Notes under the pieces: generated by a model
Seen by the model: the letters and a program-made list of their open reading frames with translations, nothing else
Databases searched by the model: none
What the model was told of the DNA's origin: nothing
Program-made: the position numbers and the translations under genes
Shown here: one piece after another, positions 33,620 through 47,304 of the stretch
Layout: the number at the start of each line of letters is the position of its first letter
Position numbering within the stretch: the first letter of the stretch is position 1
Origin: Trema orientale
Lineage: Eukaryota; Streptophyta; Magnoliopsida; Rosales; Cannabaceae
Assembly (NCBI GenBank): GCA_002914845.1
Contig: JXTC01000303.1
Coordinates: forward strand, 287,276 to 351,275
DNA length: 64,000 nucleotides
Reading direction: 5' to 3'

Positions 33620-33759
33620 GAGTTCAGAGCAATATTGCCTTCTCATTAACATTATCATGAAAAATAATAAATATTTATTCAGATTTTTAAACTAAAAATT
33701 ATAAAACTATACTAGTCATTAAATCCTTAATCTATGCTTAAGACAATATAAGGAACAAA

Positions 33760-35320
33760 ATCTATCTGCCATTACTATCTACATGTTCTATGCCCTCTAC
33801 TTTGAGTGCCAACATGAGCAGCTTGAAACTTGCTAATTTCATTAGCACCCTCACCAATGTAATTATTATTTGTTGTACCTTTCTTGACCAAAGTTGTCAC
33901 CTATAAAGTACGATCAATAAGAATAATGAAGAAATTCAATACTGAGTTCAATTTAAGAGCCAAATGAAAGCAACAAAAATGATTACAAACCGCACAATTA
34001 GAAAATCATGAGAAAAATTTTGAAAGATTTATTCTTCTTTAACCAGTGTACCATCTCATCCTTTTCTAGCAATATGCAAAAGAAGAATCAAGAGAATTCA
34101 AAGATCTAACCTTTTTATTTCATAAATCCACCACATATAGTTTCTAAACACTCAGAAATAGCCCAAAAGCATAAAACTCCCTATTATCTTCTATAAAATT
34201 ATGCTACTTGTTTCTTAAAGTATTCATCAGACTAGATTTTCAAATCCCACATAGACCCACAATTAAAATTGTTTGGTCTCTTAAAAAAAATCCAACAGAA
34301 TCAAGTGCATATTTGGATTCAATACTACAAAAACTTGGTTCATAACCCCAGCTTCAAGGTCTATATTTCCATGAAACCATTGTCTGCACATTATATCAAA
34401 AGCTACTAGATTAAAGAATTATCAATATAACCGCAAAAAGTATAGTTGTGAACAATAAACATTATATTTTACAACAAGATATAGAAGTGGGCAATATTAT
34501 TCCCAACAAATCATGAAAATGTATAAGCTAATAGTTCATTACATTACAAGACAATAAACGATAATACACAAAATTCCCATATGATTAATCACAAATATGG
34601 CTGAATACATGTTAAGCTTCAATAAAATTGTTACGAAATACAACAAAAAATTAGTGGGTATATCAACTATTGTGTACCCCTCTTTCCAAAACTATTTTTA
34701 GGGGTAAGTAATACTAATAGCCATGTCTATGGGTCTGAGATAAACATCTTCTATTTGGAGGCTTAAATATAATTGTAGAGATGTAACTTCTAAATTTAGT
34801 GGGTTTTTTGTTTTTTTAAACGAATCTGATCAGTGAATTAAGCTGAAAAAAAAAATCCTATTCTAACGATCAAAGAAAACAATGAAATTGGCGACAAAAA
34901 TGAAGACACAAATTGAACAAATAATGCAATTAATATAAACTAGAGAAAAAAAAGTTTTAAAGAAAGACACTTACAGGAAGCTAAAGAGTGGCGCTTAGCG
35001 GCGGCGACGTCATCGTGGACGCTTAGAGAGATACTTGCATTAGGGGCGTAAATTCAAGAGCAGGAATCATATTGAACAAAGAGTTCTGTGGCAGAGTGGA
35101 TGGAACTGGACCTGATCTGGGACTATATGAAACCAAAATATCATTTCTTTGAATCAATCGACAATAACAACAATGCAAACCAGCTTGTACGCTAGTGAGT
35201 TCGAAGGAAAAATGGCAAACTTGGCTGCCATGGACGATGTAATGAGCTTCAATAGATAAAGTACTCGGTTGTTGGGCCTCTTGGATCTCAGCAACAGAGA
35301 GAGAAAGAGAGGAAGAAAGT
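33760..35320 (-). other. Possible small spliced transcription unit on the - strand
   Basis: Reading leftwards, a CT-rich leader (about 35320) leads to ATGGCAGCC (short ORF beginning MAAKFAIFPSNSLAYK) and an unusually GC-rich stretch (about 35030-34980). A consensus donor GTAAGT (complement of 34969-34974) follows, then about 1.07 kb of AT-rich intron. An acceptor TTTATAG at about 33901 opens a segment with ORFs to about 33775 (one reads IGEGANEISKFQAAHVGTQ). No long frame crosses the junction and no family is recognised. It may be a non-coding RNA, a gene relic or coincidence. Confidence 0.3.
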
Positions 35321-35329
35321 GGGAAAATG

Positions 35330-36900
35330 GGTATTTATCTAAAAAATACCGTATGAACTTAAATTAAATGGGAGTACCGTATATTTGAGATTCTTTTTTT
35401 AAAATGTTGTATATTTCCTAATTTTCTCTCCAATTTATCACTTGTTATGTCATTTTTCAAACGTTAGACCCTATGTGAAATAATTATAAGATTGATAGTA
35501 TCCGAATCCAACCCAAGATCAATCATGTCAAATTATTTTAGGAATAGATTTGTTGAAAAGTGAGCCTTACATAGTCAAATCTTTTAACAACACTCAATGG
35601 GTTCTCTCTCTAAGATGGGTGAAGAGAAGATGACACAATGATTTGACTTGGGCCATAATACTGTAGTTTTCTTTACGTACTAGGTTTACTCAATTGTAAT
35701 CTCATCTGTTACAATTGGACTAATATTGGGCTACATATTCCAAAGCTCATGTCCCGATAAATGTCTCTAGAGCCCACTAAATAATTTAGATTTATTAACT
35801 AAGATAACCCGTATAATATATATAATCATATTTATTAGAGGAAATTAGATATTATACGGTAATTTAGAAAAAAAAATTGAAAAATACGGTGGTTTAAGTT
35901 TTTATAAGAGAAATTTAGGTGGATGACCAAAATTTTAAATTTTATTAAGTAGATGTCCATTTTTAAAATTTTATAGCTAAATGTCCAGGTAGATATATTT
36001 TTACACTTGATAGATACACAGATCTACCAATTTCAGTTATTGTTCTAAAATGCACTGGGTATATAATTTTTTATACTTGGTATATAAAATTTTACACTTG
36101 GTATATATGCATATATACCGGACATTTTGCTATAACTTTTGACAAAGGGACATTTACTGAAATTAGGCCCAAAATTTGGTCATATTTCTATAAGCCCCTA
36201 TTTTTAAGGTGCAGTACGGTTTTTATTAGATAAATACCATTTTTTAAAAACTATTTAAAAAATTTTCATTTTTTAAAATAGTAACTGGTTTCTGGTAATC
36301 AGTTTCCAGAAACTGGTAACTAGTAACCAAAAGTATTTATAATTGGTATNCAAATTTCTAGAAACTGGCAATCAGTAACTATTTTGAAAAATAGTATTTT
36401 TCTAAATATTTTTTAAAAAGTGATATTTTTCTAATAAAAACCATACGAAAATTTGAAAAAAGCCTGAGTTCTGTATTTTTGTAATTCTTTTAGTTTTTTA
36501 TAGATAAAAGTGATAGAAACCCTATTTATTATGTGAACTCACTTACGAAATATTAAAAGCCAATAGGTTTCATTTTTGCTTTTCTATTTTTTTAATTAAA
36601 TACTTATAATACGACAATTATTAAAGTCGAAAATGGGGTATTTTGGATGCAATTTGAAGTTTAACAACCCAAAGTGTAACATATTGTGTTTTGGAAATAC
36701 AGGGATTTCGCAGCAAATAAACACAGATTTTCTATAAAAACAATCATCATCCAAAAAAAGAAATATGAATAGACCGAGTTTTTTTTTTTTAGAAATTATG
36801 GTGTGTGACCATATTTTAAAATGTCTTAAACGGATGTTCACTTTTTGAATCTTATAGGAGAATGTCCTTGTTTTATAAATTATAGCCCAACGGCTTTTAA
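35330..36900. other. Intergenic DNA with several small MITE-like repeats
   Basis: About 35925-36180 has mirrored ends (GGTGGATGACCAAAATTTT and AAAATTTGGTCATATTTCTA) around TGGTATATA repeats. A relative lies at 36790-36900 (GTGTGACCATATTTTAAAATG). Runs such as TACGGT-TTT at 35860-35905 and 36190-36440 suggest another decayed family. One ambiguous base (n) is at 36350. No gene was found. Confidence 0.4.
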
Positions 36901-37223
36901 GTTTTCACTTTTGCCCTTGATTTTTTTTTTTTTTTTTAGTTTCCCAAAACGTGCTCTCCCCTTCTCTCTCTCTTTTCACTGCACTTCAATGCTGTTTTGG
37001 GGGTTTTTTTTTTATGTAAGATGCAAGATCCTAGTTGAAGCTGCTAAATTTGATTCTGTTGGTTGAAAAAACGATTACGCAGCAGAAAAATAGGCCCAGG
37101 CAGAATTAAAATTTCCTCAAAACCTTATTGTGCATATGAGTTCATAGCATTAATTGTTACATAAGAGATCGGATAAGCCCAGTTTGCATTCTACTGTAAA
37201 GAATTTTGTGCAAAATATCATTA

Positions 37224-37829
37224 CTAACTCCCCCCAAGTACAAATACTGCTTGCTGGTAAATTGATGAACTAAGAGTATGCTCGGCCAGTGAGAGATTTT
37301 GAAAACTCTCCCAATTTAATTCATGGTCACTGGCATAGACTCCCAGGTCATCTAGAAAACTAATGACGTGTTCCCTAGCATTGCCTTTCTTCCCAACGAA
37401 TTTCTTAAATCGAGGATTAGTATAATCCTTCAGATATGGCTTGAAAAGAATATTGGCAGGATATGGAGGCTGGAAGTCTACTACAGAAACAATCCTGCTA
37501 GCTTTTTCTGCTTCAAACTTGAGTATTTCTTGTAGTTCTTCTTTTGTAATCAAACTTTTGGAAGCCTCATTATCAGCTCCAGTTAAAGTTATGGCAGTAG
37601 GATTGGTAGGGTCTTGATTTGAGGCACAAAAATTATTGTTGTGAGGTTGAGCTGGAGAAGAAGGTCTGGCTCTATGAGATTTTTCAATGTTGGTAATCCT
37701 TTGGAGAATTTTAGCATGAGACAATTGTATATCTGCTTGAGTTTGTCTCATATTGTCTAGTGGGGCTGCTAATTTAGCAAGAAGAGACTGAGTTTCAGCA
37801 TTGATTACTGAATTTTTCTCGTCTGCCAT
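37224..37829 (-). pseudogene. N-terminal gag fragment of a Ty3/gypsy Tat-like element (inverted)
   Basis: 201 residues on the - strand, starting MADEKNSVINAETQ. A coiled-coil-like N-terminus (DNMRQTQADIQLSHAKILQRI) is followed by a spacer and the start of the conserved gag domain (FKPYLKDYTNPRFKKFVGK, REHVISFLDDLGVYASDHEL). The frame stops at 37224, where gag similarity ends. The matching C-terminal part of gag is found on the + strand from 40173. The ATG follows a leader (37830-38130) and the LTR at 38135-40177, the normal order for an element read on the - strand. Confidence 0.8.
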
Positions 37830-38105
37830 TTTGTAGAAAGAAAGAAAAGAAAGAAATCGGATTTTTTTTTTTTTTTAGAGGAAATTTCTGGAAAGAGGAG
37901 GACAAAAATTCAACAGAATTTCAGAACAAAAAATCAGAAGAAATTTTGGAAAGAAATTTGACAGAGTTTCAAGAAGATGAATTGGCAAAATTTCAGCATA
38001 AAAATTTGAAGAAATTTAGGAAGATGTTAAAGATGGATAGGACAAAGGTCCAAGATAAATTTCAAGGATCTTAGGGATACCAAAGAAACTTAGTTTCTCT
38101 TGGCT

Positions 38106-38133
38106 ACTTCCCAGTGGAGTTGCCTTTTAATAT
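38106..38133 (-). promoter_or_regulatory. Putative primer binding site of the Tat-like element
   Basis: Directly inside the LTR, the - strand reads AAAAGGCAACTCCACTGGGA, which resembles the GGCGACTCCACTGGGGA-type site I recall from Tat/Ogre elements. It fixes the inner LTR edge and the - strand polarity of this half. Confidence 0.55.
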
Positions 38134-38134
38134 T

Positions 38135-39274
38135 CAGGGTTGGAATTGTGCTCTAGATTAATTAGTATGATCTGTACTTAATTACAACAAGCAGAGGATA
38201 ATTAGATTAGAACATTAGAATGCACAGTAGAAAAGATCATCACAACGCTTCCACGTGTCGAAAAGGGTTAGGCGGTCGCAAGGAGATCAACTCTTCCTAC
38301 GTATCTCGACAAGATTGACAGTTGCAAGGATGACTCACTTAGTGTGCATAGGAATAAGTAAGAATCAAATAATATTAAAAGTTGACGGAGGCGAATAAAC
38401 CGACCATATTGTCAACTGAAGACTAAAAGTAATATAATAATATAATAAATAAATAGACAATAAATTAAATATTGACTGAGACAAATTAAGCCGACCATGG
38501 TGTCAACTAGAAGTTAGCAACAGAAATAAAATACAGAAAAATAAATAGTTAGAAACTGACGAAGGCGATACCGTCCATATGCCAGTTTTAGTTAATTAGA
38601 GGGGTCAGAATTATGAGACAATAAGTACAGCCATATTATCGGATTTAATAATAAATAACTGAAATTAAAGTGCTGAAATTTAAATAAAGTGATGTGACTA
38701 GTTGCGAGGTAAAATAACACAGATCACTAAATAAATACGTATAATAATTAAAAGGAGAGCAAAGTAACCGATCACACTCAAGGCAGCAAGACAAATTACT
38801 TTACGAGGAAGGGGAAGCGGAGTAATTGATCGCACTTAGAGCAGCAATACGAATTACCCGTCGAGTCGGAGAGATACAAGACATATATATATATATATGT
38901 AATACAAAGAGTACAACACTTCGAATTTATACTATAGGTCAAGCATAAGGTTGTGGAGAGTAGCTCAGTGCCCAAAGATCACTACAGTACATGAGTTAGA
39001 AACTGCATTTAAAGAAACTTACTATACAAGTTAGTAGAAAAAGTAACATAAAAATAACATGATAATAAAAAATGGTATAAAACTAATTATTGAATAGAAA
39101 ATGATGTAAAGTAACTATTGAGCCTAGAATATATAAAGAAATAAAAGTGGACCTACGAATAGATATGCGCAAAATTACATAGGGCTAAATGAATATTTAG
39201 TGATATGACAATACTATGGATTTATTAAGTAGATTCTACACATGCATGAACATATATGGAATTTTATATATATA

Positions 39275-39338
<64 letters not shown>

Positions 39339-40177
39339 CATGCATGGATGAAGATGAGGTAAACGTGGCCAAGAATTGGCCATGGATGAAGTTAAGGAAG
39401 AACTAAATGCATGCAAATAAAACAAAGAAAGATGTATGCATGCATGCAAACAATAATAAGGTGGAGTAAAAGACTTAGTTGACAAGTCTTGTACAAGGTA
39501 AAGATAGTGATAGTTACAGATAGATTGCAAACTCTAAGACCAAAACAAATATATATAAGATCACTTAGATGAATAGAAGGAAACAATATCGTGATGATAA
39601 TGATGATATTAAGACAAAGTCACGGGTTGAGAAAATAATGAGGTGGTGGTGATAATGGTTTGGTGGAAGACAAAATCTTCACAAGTCTAAGACCAAGAGA
39701 ACAATAAAGAGAAAGTAATTGGATAAGAAGACAAAGACAAGAAAGATAACAAACTTGGGAGCTAGCCTTGGACAAATGAAGAACATAAAAGAGAGAGAGA
39801 GAGAGAGAGAGAGAGCCGAATTGTATTAATTGAGCAAAAAATGAGTTTTTTTTTCCCCAAATGAAGTCTAAGTGCCTTATTTAAAGGTAGGTTGGAACGG
39901 TTACCATGGGTTTAAGACAACCCTTGTTACACTAATGTTAAGTTATTGTAATGTGGTGTCAACCTCTTAGTGAATAAGTGTTCCTTTGCCTCCAAGAAGT
40001 TGAGATGATAGCTTAGTATTGGAGGACCTCTTGCTTGCTTGCCAAGAAGATGAGGTGTCAATGAAACAATGGAAGATCCCTCTCCTTGTTAGCGAAGAAA
40101 TGGTGATATGTCAAACTAAGAGCTTTGACCAATTAAGCTTAGACAAGTAGGTGTTTTTAGGAACTTCTAGAAGTGTA
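38135..40177 (-). mobile_element. Inverted LTR of the Tat-like element (left arm)
   Basis: About 2.04 kb, matching 46891-49005 in reverse orientation over its whole length. The outer edge is at TACACTTCTAGAAG (40177, - strand) and the inner edge at CCAACCCTGA (about 38135). It contains a (TA)n run at 39265-39336, a (GA)n run at 39791-39815, and a unit AAAGTGA-GAGGGG-like promoter region not resolved further. The outer edge abuts gag coding sequence of opposite orientation, with 2-4 bases of ambiguity (40174-40178). Confidence 0.85.
39265..39336. repeat. (TA)n microsatellite inside the left LTR
   Basis: About 72 bases of TA with one C interruption. The corresponding site in the right LTR (about 47849-47862) has only about 14 bases. 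Confidence 0.9.
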
Positions 40178-43100
40178 CAGCACAATGCAAAGGGAAGATG
40201 AATCACTTATAGCCTATGTGAACAGATTCAAAGAAATAGCTCTTGACTCTAAAGAAATTATCTCAGAAGAAGAATTGATTCAAGTGTACATCAATGTAAT
40301 GCAAGCTGAATACAAAGTTCATATTGAAAATCATATGAGCTTAAACTTTGCCGAACTAATATTCAGAGTCAGCAACACTGAAGCAACAATAGTAAAAATG
40401 CACAAAGCTATGCCTAATAAAAGAACTACTCATGAAAATTGGAACAGACCACTTTTCTCCAGAAGAAAGAAAGATTGCTACAGTTGATCCATGCTAACGA
40501 GATAGAAGAGATCAACTAATTCCACCAAAAATACCACTTGCTAAAGATAGAATCAATATTTTAGTGCTTGCTTAGATAAAGGATGGGGTTCTGAAATGCC
40601 CACAGCCCAAGAGACAACCAACACAAGAAGCAATACAAGATCCCAAATATTGCTTGCTACATAAAAGAGTGCATCATGCCACATCTGACTGTTATATTGT
40701 CTAAAGAGTTTATTATGAAAAAGCTCAACGAGAAGAAATTCTAATTGGACAACAACAACAAAAAACTGAAAATAATTATTTTTCCAATCATGAAAGAGGG
40801 TAAGTAAATACATGCACAGCTATTGATCCAACTGTCGATGATCCAGCTAATGAAGAATCATCAAAAGAAGAAGAAATCAATATAATGATGGAAAATTATG
40901 AAGTCACAAGCTTTCAAAAATTTATTTGATGCTTTAGAATTTGGAGATGAAGCTCGTAACGAAGCTACATAAGCAATCCTCAAAATATCTCAATAGTTTG
41001 GTCCATAATCCTGCTCTATTAATTATGCTATTGGACGAATTGCCAAGAAAAATAAAGATACAATCACATTCTCGAAGAAAGATACCCAAGTTATGAACTT
41101 CAGTCATAACAAATCACTCTACGTAGAAGCTAAAGTAAATGGCACTCCCTTCAAATGAGCTTTGGTAGACAATAGTTCATCAGTCAATCTCATGTCTTGG
41201 CAACTTTTCAAAGCAGCTGAAATTCTAGAGAGTAGGCTAATCATGCAAACCATGCCACTAGTTACTTTTGTATCAAGTTCTTATACTACAAAAGGGCATA
41301 TTAATGTGGATTTGCAAATTGGACCAATCTGAGCACCAACTAAATTCTTGGTAATTGATATAGATGTATCTTATCATTTACTGCTTAGAAGGCCATAGAT
41401 TCACCACAATCAAGTGGTACCTTCTACTTTGCATCAATGTCTGAAAGCGATAAGAGATAAAAGAGAAATTCTAGTACCTGCAACAAAAGCTCTGTTTGCC
41501 CAACAAGAAGTTTTCTGAGCAGAGGCTACATTTTTTGACGACATTTCTAAAGGGCCAAATGGAACGAAGCCACAAAAAGTATCGTTATACACAACTTCTA
41601 ATGCAATAGGAGCATCCTCAAACAACATAAAGGAGATTGATTCAGTAGACTTAAAAGAATCTTCTCTTCAGTGAATTACTCTACCTGACGGGAGAATCAT
41701 TTATGAATTATAAAGTTGCGGCGAGGCCAGCAATGATCTCGTGAGCTTCGAAAAAGTTTGTCTTACGCAGAATTCCAAACGACTAGAAGCCATTCCACTC
41801 ACTCCAGGAATATTACAAGATGAACCCAAGAATCCTCAAGAAGGACTCAAGAAAATAAATTTGGCAGAAAATAGAGAAGAAAATTCAACGTTTATTTCTT
41901 CCAAATTAGAGCCATATTTTGAAACAGCTCTAATAAAATTGATGAAAGAATATCATGACATTTTTGTATAGACCTATAAAGACATACGAGGATTAAGCAG
42001 TAAGTTAGTCACATACAAGCTTACTATAAACCCTATTTTCAAGCCAGTTAAGTAGACTGCAAGGAATTTCAATAATCAAATTCAGCTGCAAATTAAAAAG
42101 GAGATAGAAAAATTGTAAGAAGTTAGGTTCATAAAACCATGCATACATGTAACATAGTTAGTAAACATAGTACCAGTAAGAAAGAAGAATAGACAAATCA
42201 AAATTTGTGTAGATTTCAAAGATCTAAGCAAAGTATGCCCAAAAGACAATCTTCCACTACCAAATCTAGATATGCTTGTCGATGCAACAATCAACTATGA
42301 AATATTTTCATTCATGGATGGATTCAGTGGCTATAGTCAAATTAAGATGGATCCAAAAGATGTTAAAAAGACTACTTTTAGAACTCCACTTGGTAATTTC
42401 TACTACACTGTAATGCCATTTGGATTTAAGAACACAGGAGCCACTTATCAATGGGCAATGACAACAATTTCATGATATGATTCATGATTACGTGGAAGAC
42501 TACGTCGACGACTTTGTAGTGAAATCTAAACGAAAAGAATCATACTTAGATCACTTGAGAAAAGTATTTGAAAGATGCAGAAAATATGATCTCAATATGA
42601 ATCCCTTAAAATGCGCTTTCAGAGTCACAGAAGGCAAGTTTCTTGGATTCGTAGTTCACAAAGATAGAATCAAGATTGATGAAGATAAAGCAAAGGCAAT
42701 AATGGAGATCAAGCCACCTCAAGATCTCAAACAGTTAAGAGCATTCATTAGAAAGATTTCCTATTTCAGGAGATTTATTCTAGCTCTAGCCAGTATTATC
42801 AAGCCTCTTCATCAATTGATCAAAAAAGATATGAAGTACAAATGGGGTCCTGAGCATGACTATGCTTTTAAAGAAATCAAGAAGATTCTCACCAACTCGC
42901 AAGTCATGGCTGCCCCATCTCCAGAAAAAAGAACTATTAATTTACTTGACAGCATCTGACGAATCAACTGAGATACTAATAGAATAAGACTATGAAGGCT
43001 TGGGGAAACTGGTTTATTACTTAAGTTGTTTACTCAGAAGTTTGGAGAAGAATTACTCTCTCGCAAATAAGCTCTATGTTGCACTAATGTATGTAATACA

Positions 43101-45350
43101 AAAGCTTTGACACTACATGGTTACTCACAGAGTTAAAGTAATCACGAATTCTGATCTGATCAAGCTCCTATTACAAAGTCCTATCCTAACTGGTCGTTAT
43201 AACAAGTAAATGCTCACTCTTAGTGAACTTGATATCACTGTTAAAAAGTCAAAGGCTATTAAGAGTCAAGCTCTAGTCGAGTTGCTTAAATACACTAAGT
43301 ATGATTCAGAGGAAATAATATTTATAGAAGACAAAGAAGAATGTTGGATACTCTATTTTGATGGTGCCTCTACACATAATGAAGGAAGTGCTGGAATTGT
43401 TCTGTCAAACGATCAAGGTGAAATCTTCAAGAAAGCTATTAAATTGGCCTTCCCTTGTTCCAACAATAAAGCTGAATATGAGGCCTTGGCAATTAGATTA
43501 GATCTAGCCAAGGAAATGAAGATTTCAAAATTAAAAATATGTGAGGACTCGAACTTAGTCATCAGACAGCTTAATAGAGACTTTGTTGTCAAAGAGCTGA
43601 GTTTAGTCAAATACCGAGAAGAAATACAAGAAAAACTCCACAATTTCAAAAATTATGTACTGAAATATGTCTCCAGATCTTAAAATAAATATGCAGACAC
43701 TCTGGCAACTTTAAAACTGAAAATGGGACGTACAAGTGAAGATCTTATTCAAATCCTACTAGAAACCAAGTCAGAAATAATAGCTTCACCAGTGCAATGA
43801 TCAAATGGATGGATCCAATCCATCCGAGAAAACCTGGAGAATCCAAAATTTAAAAATCTTGGAGAAATCAAAGCATTCATGCTAATCAATGATCAAGTTT
43901 ACAAAAGATTCTCTGATGGAGTTTTAGCGAAATGCATTGATGAAGATTTAAGAAAAGTGTTAGACGAAGTCCATTCTAAAATCTGTGGTTTAGATGGACC
44001 AACACTAACTAGAAGAATCCAACGACTTGGATACTTTTGGCCTGAGTTAAGAAAGCAAGTTAATGAGCTACAAAAAAACTGTAAGCAATGCCAGCTCGTG
44101 ATAGATCCCAAAGAAAGCTTCTTTATGGAAGAAGAAGACTAAAGAAGAGTTTACATTGACTACATCATTTATAGCCAACTGCCTACTGACAATTCTTCAG
44201 CTGTTCTCGTCAAATGTAAAGTAGACAGATTCTTTCTTCAGAATAACTTGCTTTTCAGAAAAAGCTTTCAAGGAAAAGTCTTAAGATGCTTAGGACCCAA
44301 TAAGATAGAAATAGTCCTAAAAGAAGTTCACATCGGGGACTGTGGTGACCATATAGGTGAAAGACGTCTGTTTAAGAAGTTGATCACTATTGGATACTAT
44401 TGGCCGACGATGGAAAATGATGCCATGGAATTCGTTCAAAAATATGAAGCCTGCCAAAAATATGGAAACTTGATATATATGTCCACTGTCAAAATGGGAA
44501 GTATCACATCATCTTTGCCATTTCACACCTGGTCGATTGATCTCATTGAGCCAATCAGTCCTCCCTCAAATGGAAATATCTAGATTTTAGCAGCTATAGA
44601 AAATTTCACAAAATGGTCTTATGCTGCTTCTCTCAAGAGAGCCACTTTAGAAGCTGCTAGCCAATTTGTGTGAGAAAATATCATCTGTCATTTTGGCGTA
44701 TCTTGAAGAATATTGTCTTACAATGGGACACTTTTTATTAGACAACCATTTGAATCACTACTGGAAATATATCAAATCTTCTATAGAAAATCCACCAAAT
44801 ATTATCCTCAAGGAAATGGAGCCATAGAGGCATTCAAACCATCATCAAAAAAAAGATTAAGGAGAAATCAATCCGATGGAACGATTATTTACCTCTTACT
44901 CTTTGGGCTTACAGAGCCAATAAGCATACTACTACTAAAGAAACTCTATTTCATCTAATATATGGAACTGAAACTTTATAGCCTATGGAATTAAACATAC
45001 TGTCTGCTAAAATGGCACTTGGCGGAATAGAAAACTCTCGAGAATTTGATCTCGAAATTTTGGAAGATCAAAGAGCACAAGTACAAGATAGGGTTCAAAA
45101 CTATCAAAGGAAAATCACTTAAGCCTATAACAAATTGGTATGAGCCAGAAATTCCCAAGAAGGTGACTTAGTACTCAAAGCAGTTGATCATATTATGAAA
45201 GAATTGCATGCTACTAAGTTCACACCAAATTAAGAGGGACCCTATCAGATTACGAATATCCAATCCAATGGGTACTGTACTCTCAAGGACCTGAATATAG
45301 GTACACTTTCTGCACCAACCAATTTAAAATTCAGTAAGAAATACTTCATA
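40170..45350 (+). pseudogene. Ty3/gypsy Tat-like gag end and pol (heavily mutated)
   Basis: Order on the + strand: C-terminal gag (MQREDESLIAYVNRFKEIAL, 40185), protease (ALVDNSSSVNLMS, about 41160, with the usual catalytic DxS altered to DNS), RT (VDFKDLSKVCPKDNLPLP, about 42210; FSFMDGFSGYSQIKM; DDFVVKS, about 42505), and a first RNase H region (about 42800-43200). Then follows a second, archaeal-like RNase H (ILYFDGASTHNEGSAGIVLS, 43350; NNKAEYEAL), typical of Tat-lineage elements. Two integrase zinc-type segments come next (43879-44142 and 44248-44583), then the integrase core (FHTWSIDLIEPI, 44524; SYNGTLF, where the catalytic Asp is replaced; YYPQGNGAIE, about 44800) and its C-terminal domain (KFTPN-EGPYQI, about 45218). 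More than ten stops and frame shifts make it dead. Confidence 0.88.
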
Positions 45351-46890
45351 TAGTTTTCTAGACATCTCTATAGCTAGGAACTACTATAGATGAAATTTTC
45401 ATCCTATAATAAATGGTTGGTATTCATTCATCTTAGATTGCAATCATAAAAATCTTTATATAAGCAATCTATATATTTTACCGTGATAGTTGTACAAATC
45501 CTAAGTAGGATAAAAACTACGCCTAAAAGTATTCTTTGATACGAGCATTTTTCTATCAATATACATTAGAACTGATTACTGTAAATACAAACCCCAAAAA
45601 TTGAATACTTCCTAAGAGTATCTTTTGGTTCGAGCCTATGTTGTCAATAGTACGGAGGACTATGAATCGAAATTGGATTATACTAAGCCTGAAAATACCC
45701 CTTGGTATGAGCTTATACTACCGGCAGATACATTAAAACTGGGATATGTCAGTACATATCCTAATCGAGACTTTTGTGCAACTCAGATTTAAAATATGAA
45801 TTGGGTGCACAACTCAATCTAAATTGGGTGTACACCTCAATCTAAACATATAATTGGGCGCATACTCCAATTTAAAATTTTTTGGCTTTTACCATTTCAA
45901 AGTCCAAATAATCTGCAGTTAATTATCACTTAGTCCAATATTGAAATTTTTATTAGTTTTTATGCTTATCTATATTTTTCTTTGCATTGGACTAACCTCT
46001 TGTTTTGCATGAAGATTATTCTCTCTCTAAATTACATGGCTTATATATCTGGAAAATACATGCAAACAAGCACGCATATAGTGATGAAGCCGCAAAATCA
46101 AGACTGAAATCTGTCATCCCTGTGAAAAGTTTAACTAAGAAGCAAGACATCAGAATGGTCAATCCAGGCAATGTTTAAGCTAAACTCCAAAATTTGTTGC
46201 TCACATGCAATGTACTCTTTTTCCTTTCTAAAGATTTTTTTTTCATTGGGTTTTGCTCTAGTAAGATTTTTATGAGGCGTTGTTTGGGTTAGGCCAATCC
46301 AATAGAAATGTTTTGGCATGACTATCTGGAACCCAACTAGAGCTAGCTATTTACTATTTAGAGCTTGCCTACAGATGGCATTGGTCGTTCTTTTTGGATT
46401 TGAAGAATATTAGATTATCTTACAGGTGGGTGCCAACCTAGTTAGGATATACCTGTAAGGTAATGGTGCTTCTTCTCAGAATTTTATCTGTAAGAAGAAA
46501 AACTATCTCCATGGATTCGGTGCTTCCGAGATATGTTTGAAGACTATATTGGGAAAAATTCACATTAATGAGCTCTAGCGAATGTTTCACAATTCACTAG
46601 AGCTCAGGGGACTTAATATTTTGGGGTTTTCCTAAATTTTGGGATTAACTCTAAAGTATTAAATTAGCACCAACTAAGCCAGAGATTAGTAAGGACTTAA
46701 GCCAATTTAGCAAATGTGTGCGTAGCTTGGAGAAAAAGACACCAACTTAGAAGAAACTACATGTAGCGCGAGTCAAACAACGTGTCACTAAAAGCCAAGC
46801 CAAATTACACATCGTTTAGGACAAGCTACATGTCGTATGGCCTGAACTACACGCCGTTTTGAAGGACACCTTTACATGTACAAGCTATCC
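45351..46890 (+). other. Non-coding 3' region of the Tat-like element with short tandem repeats
   Basis: Between pol and the 3' LTR. Three diverged units about 78 bp apart start near 45532, 45611 and 45688 (CCTAAAAGTATTCTTTGATACGAG, CCTAAGAGTATCTTTTGGTTCGAG, CCTGAAAATACCCCTTGGTATGAG). A second short repeat (AATTGGGTGCACAACTCAATCTAA-type, about 45780-45880) follows. Long non-coding regions with tandem repeats before the 3' LTR are known in Tat-group elements. Confidence 0.6.
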
Positions 46891-47257
46891 TACACTTCTA
46901 GAAGTTCCTAGAAACACCTACTTGTCCAAGCTTAATTGGTCAAAGCTCTTAGTTTAATACATCACCATTTCTTGACTAACAAGGAGAGGGATCTTCCATT
47001 ATTTCATTGACACCTCATCTTCTTGGCAAGCAAGCAAGAGGTCTTCCAATACTAAGCTACTATCTCAACTTCTTGGAGGCCAAGGAATTCTTATTCACTA
47101 AGAGGTTGACACCACATTACAATAACTTAACCTTAATGTAACAAGTGTTGTATTAAACCTGTGGTAACCGATCCAACCTGCCTATAAATAAGGCACTTAG
47201 ACTTCATTTCTAAATTAAAAAAAAAAAAACTCATTTTTTGCTCAATTAATACAATTC

Positions 47258-47304
<47 letters not shown>

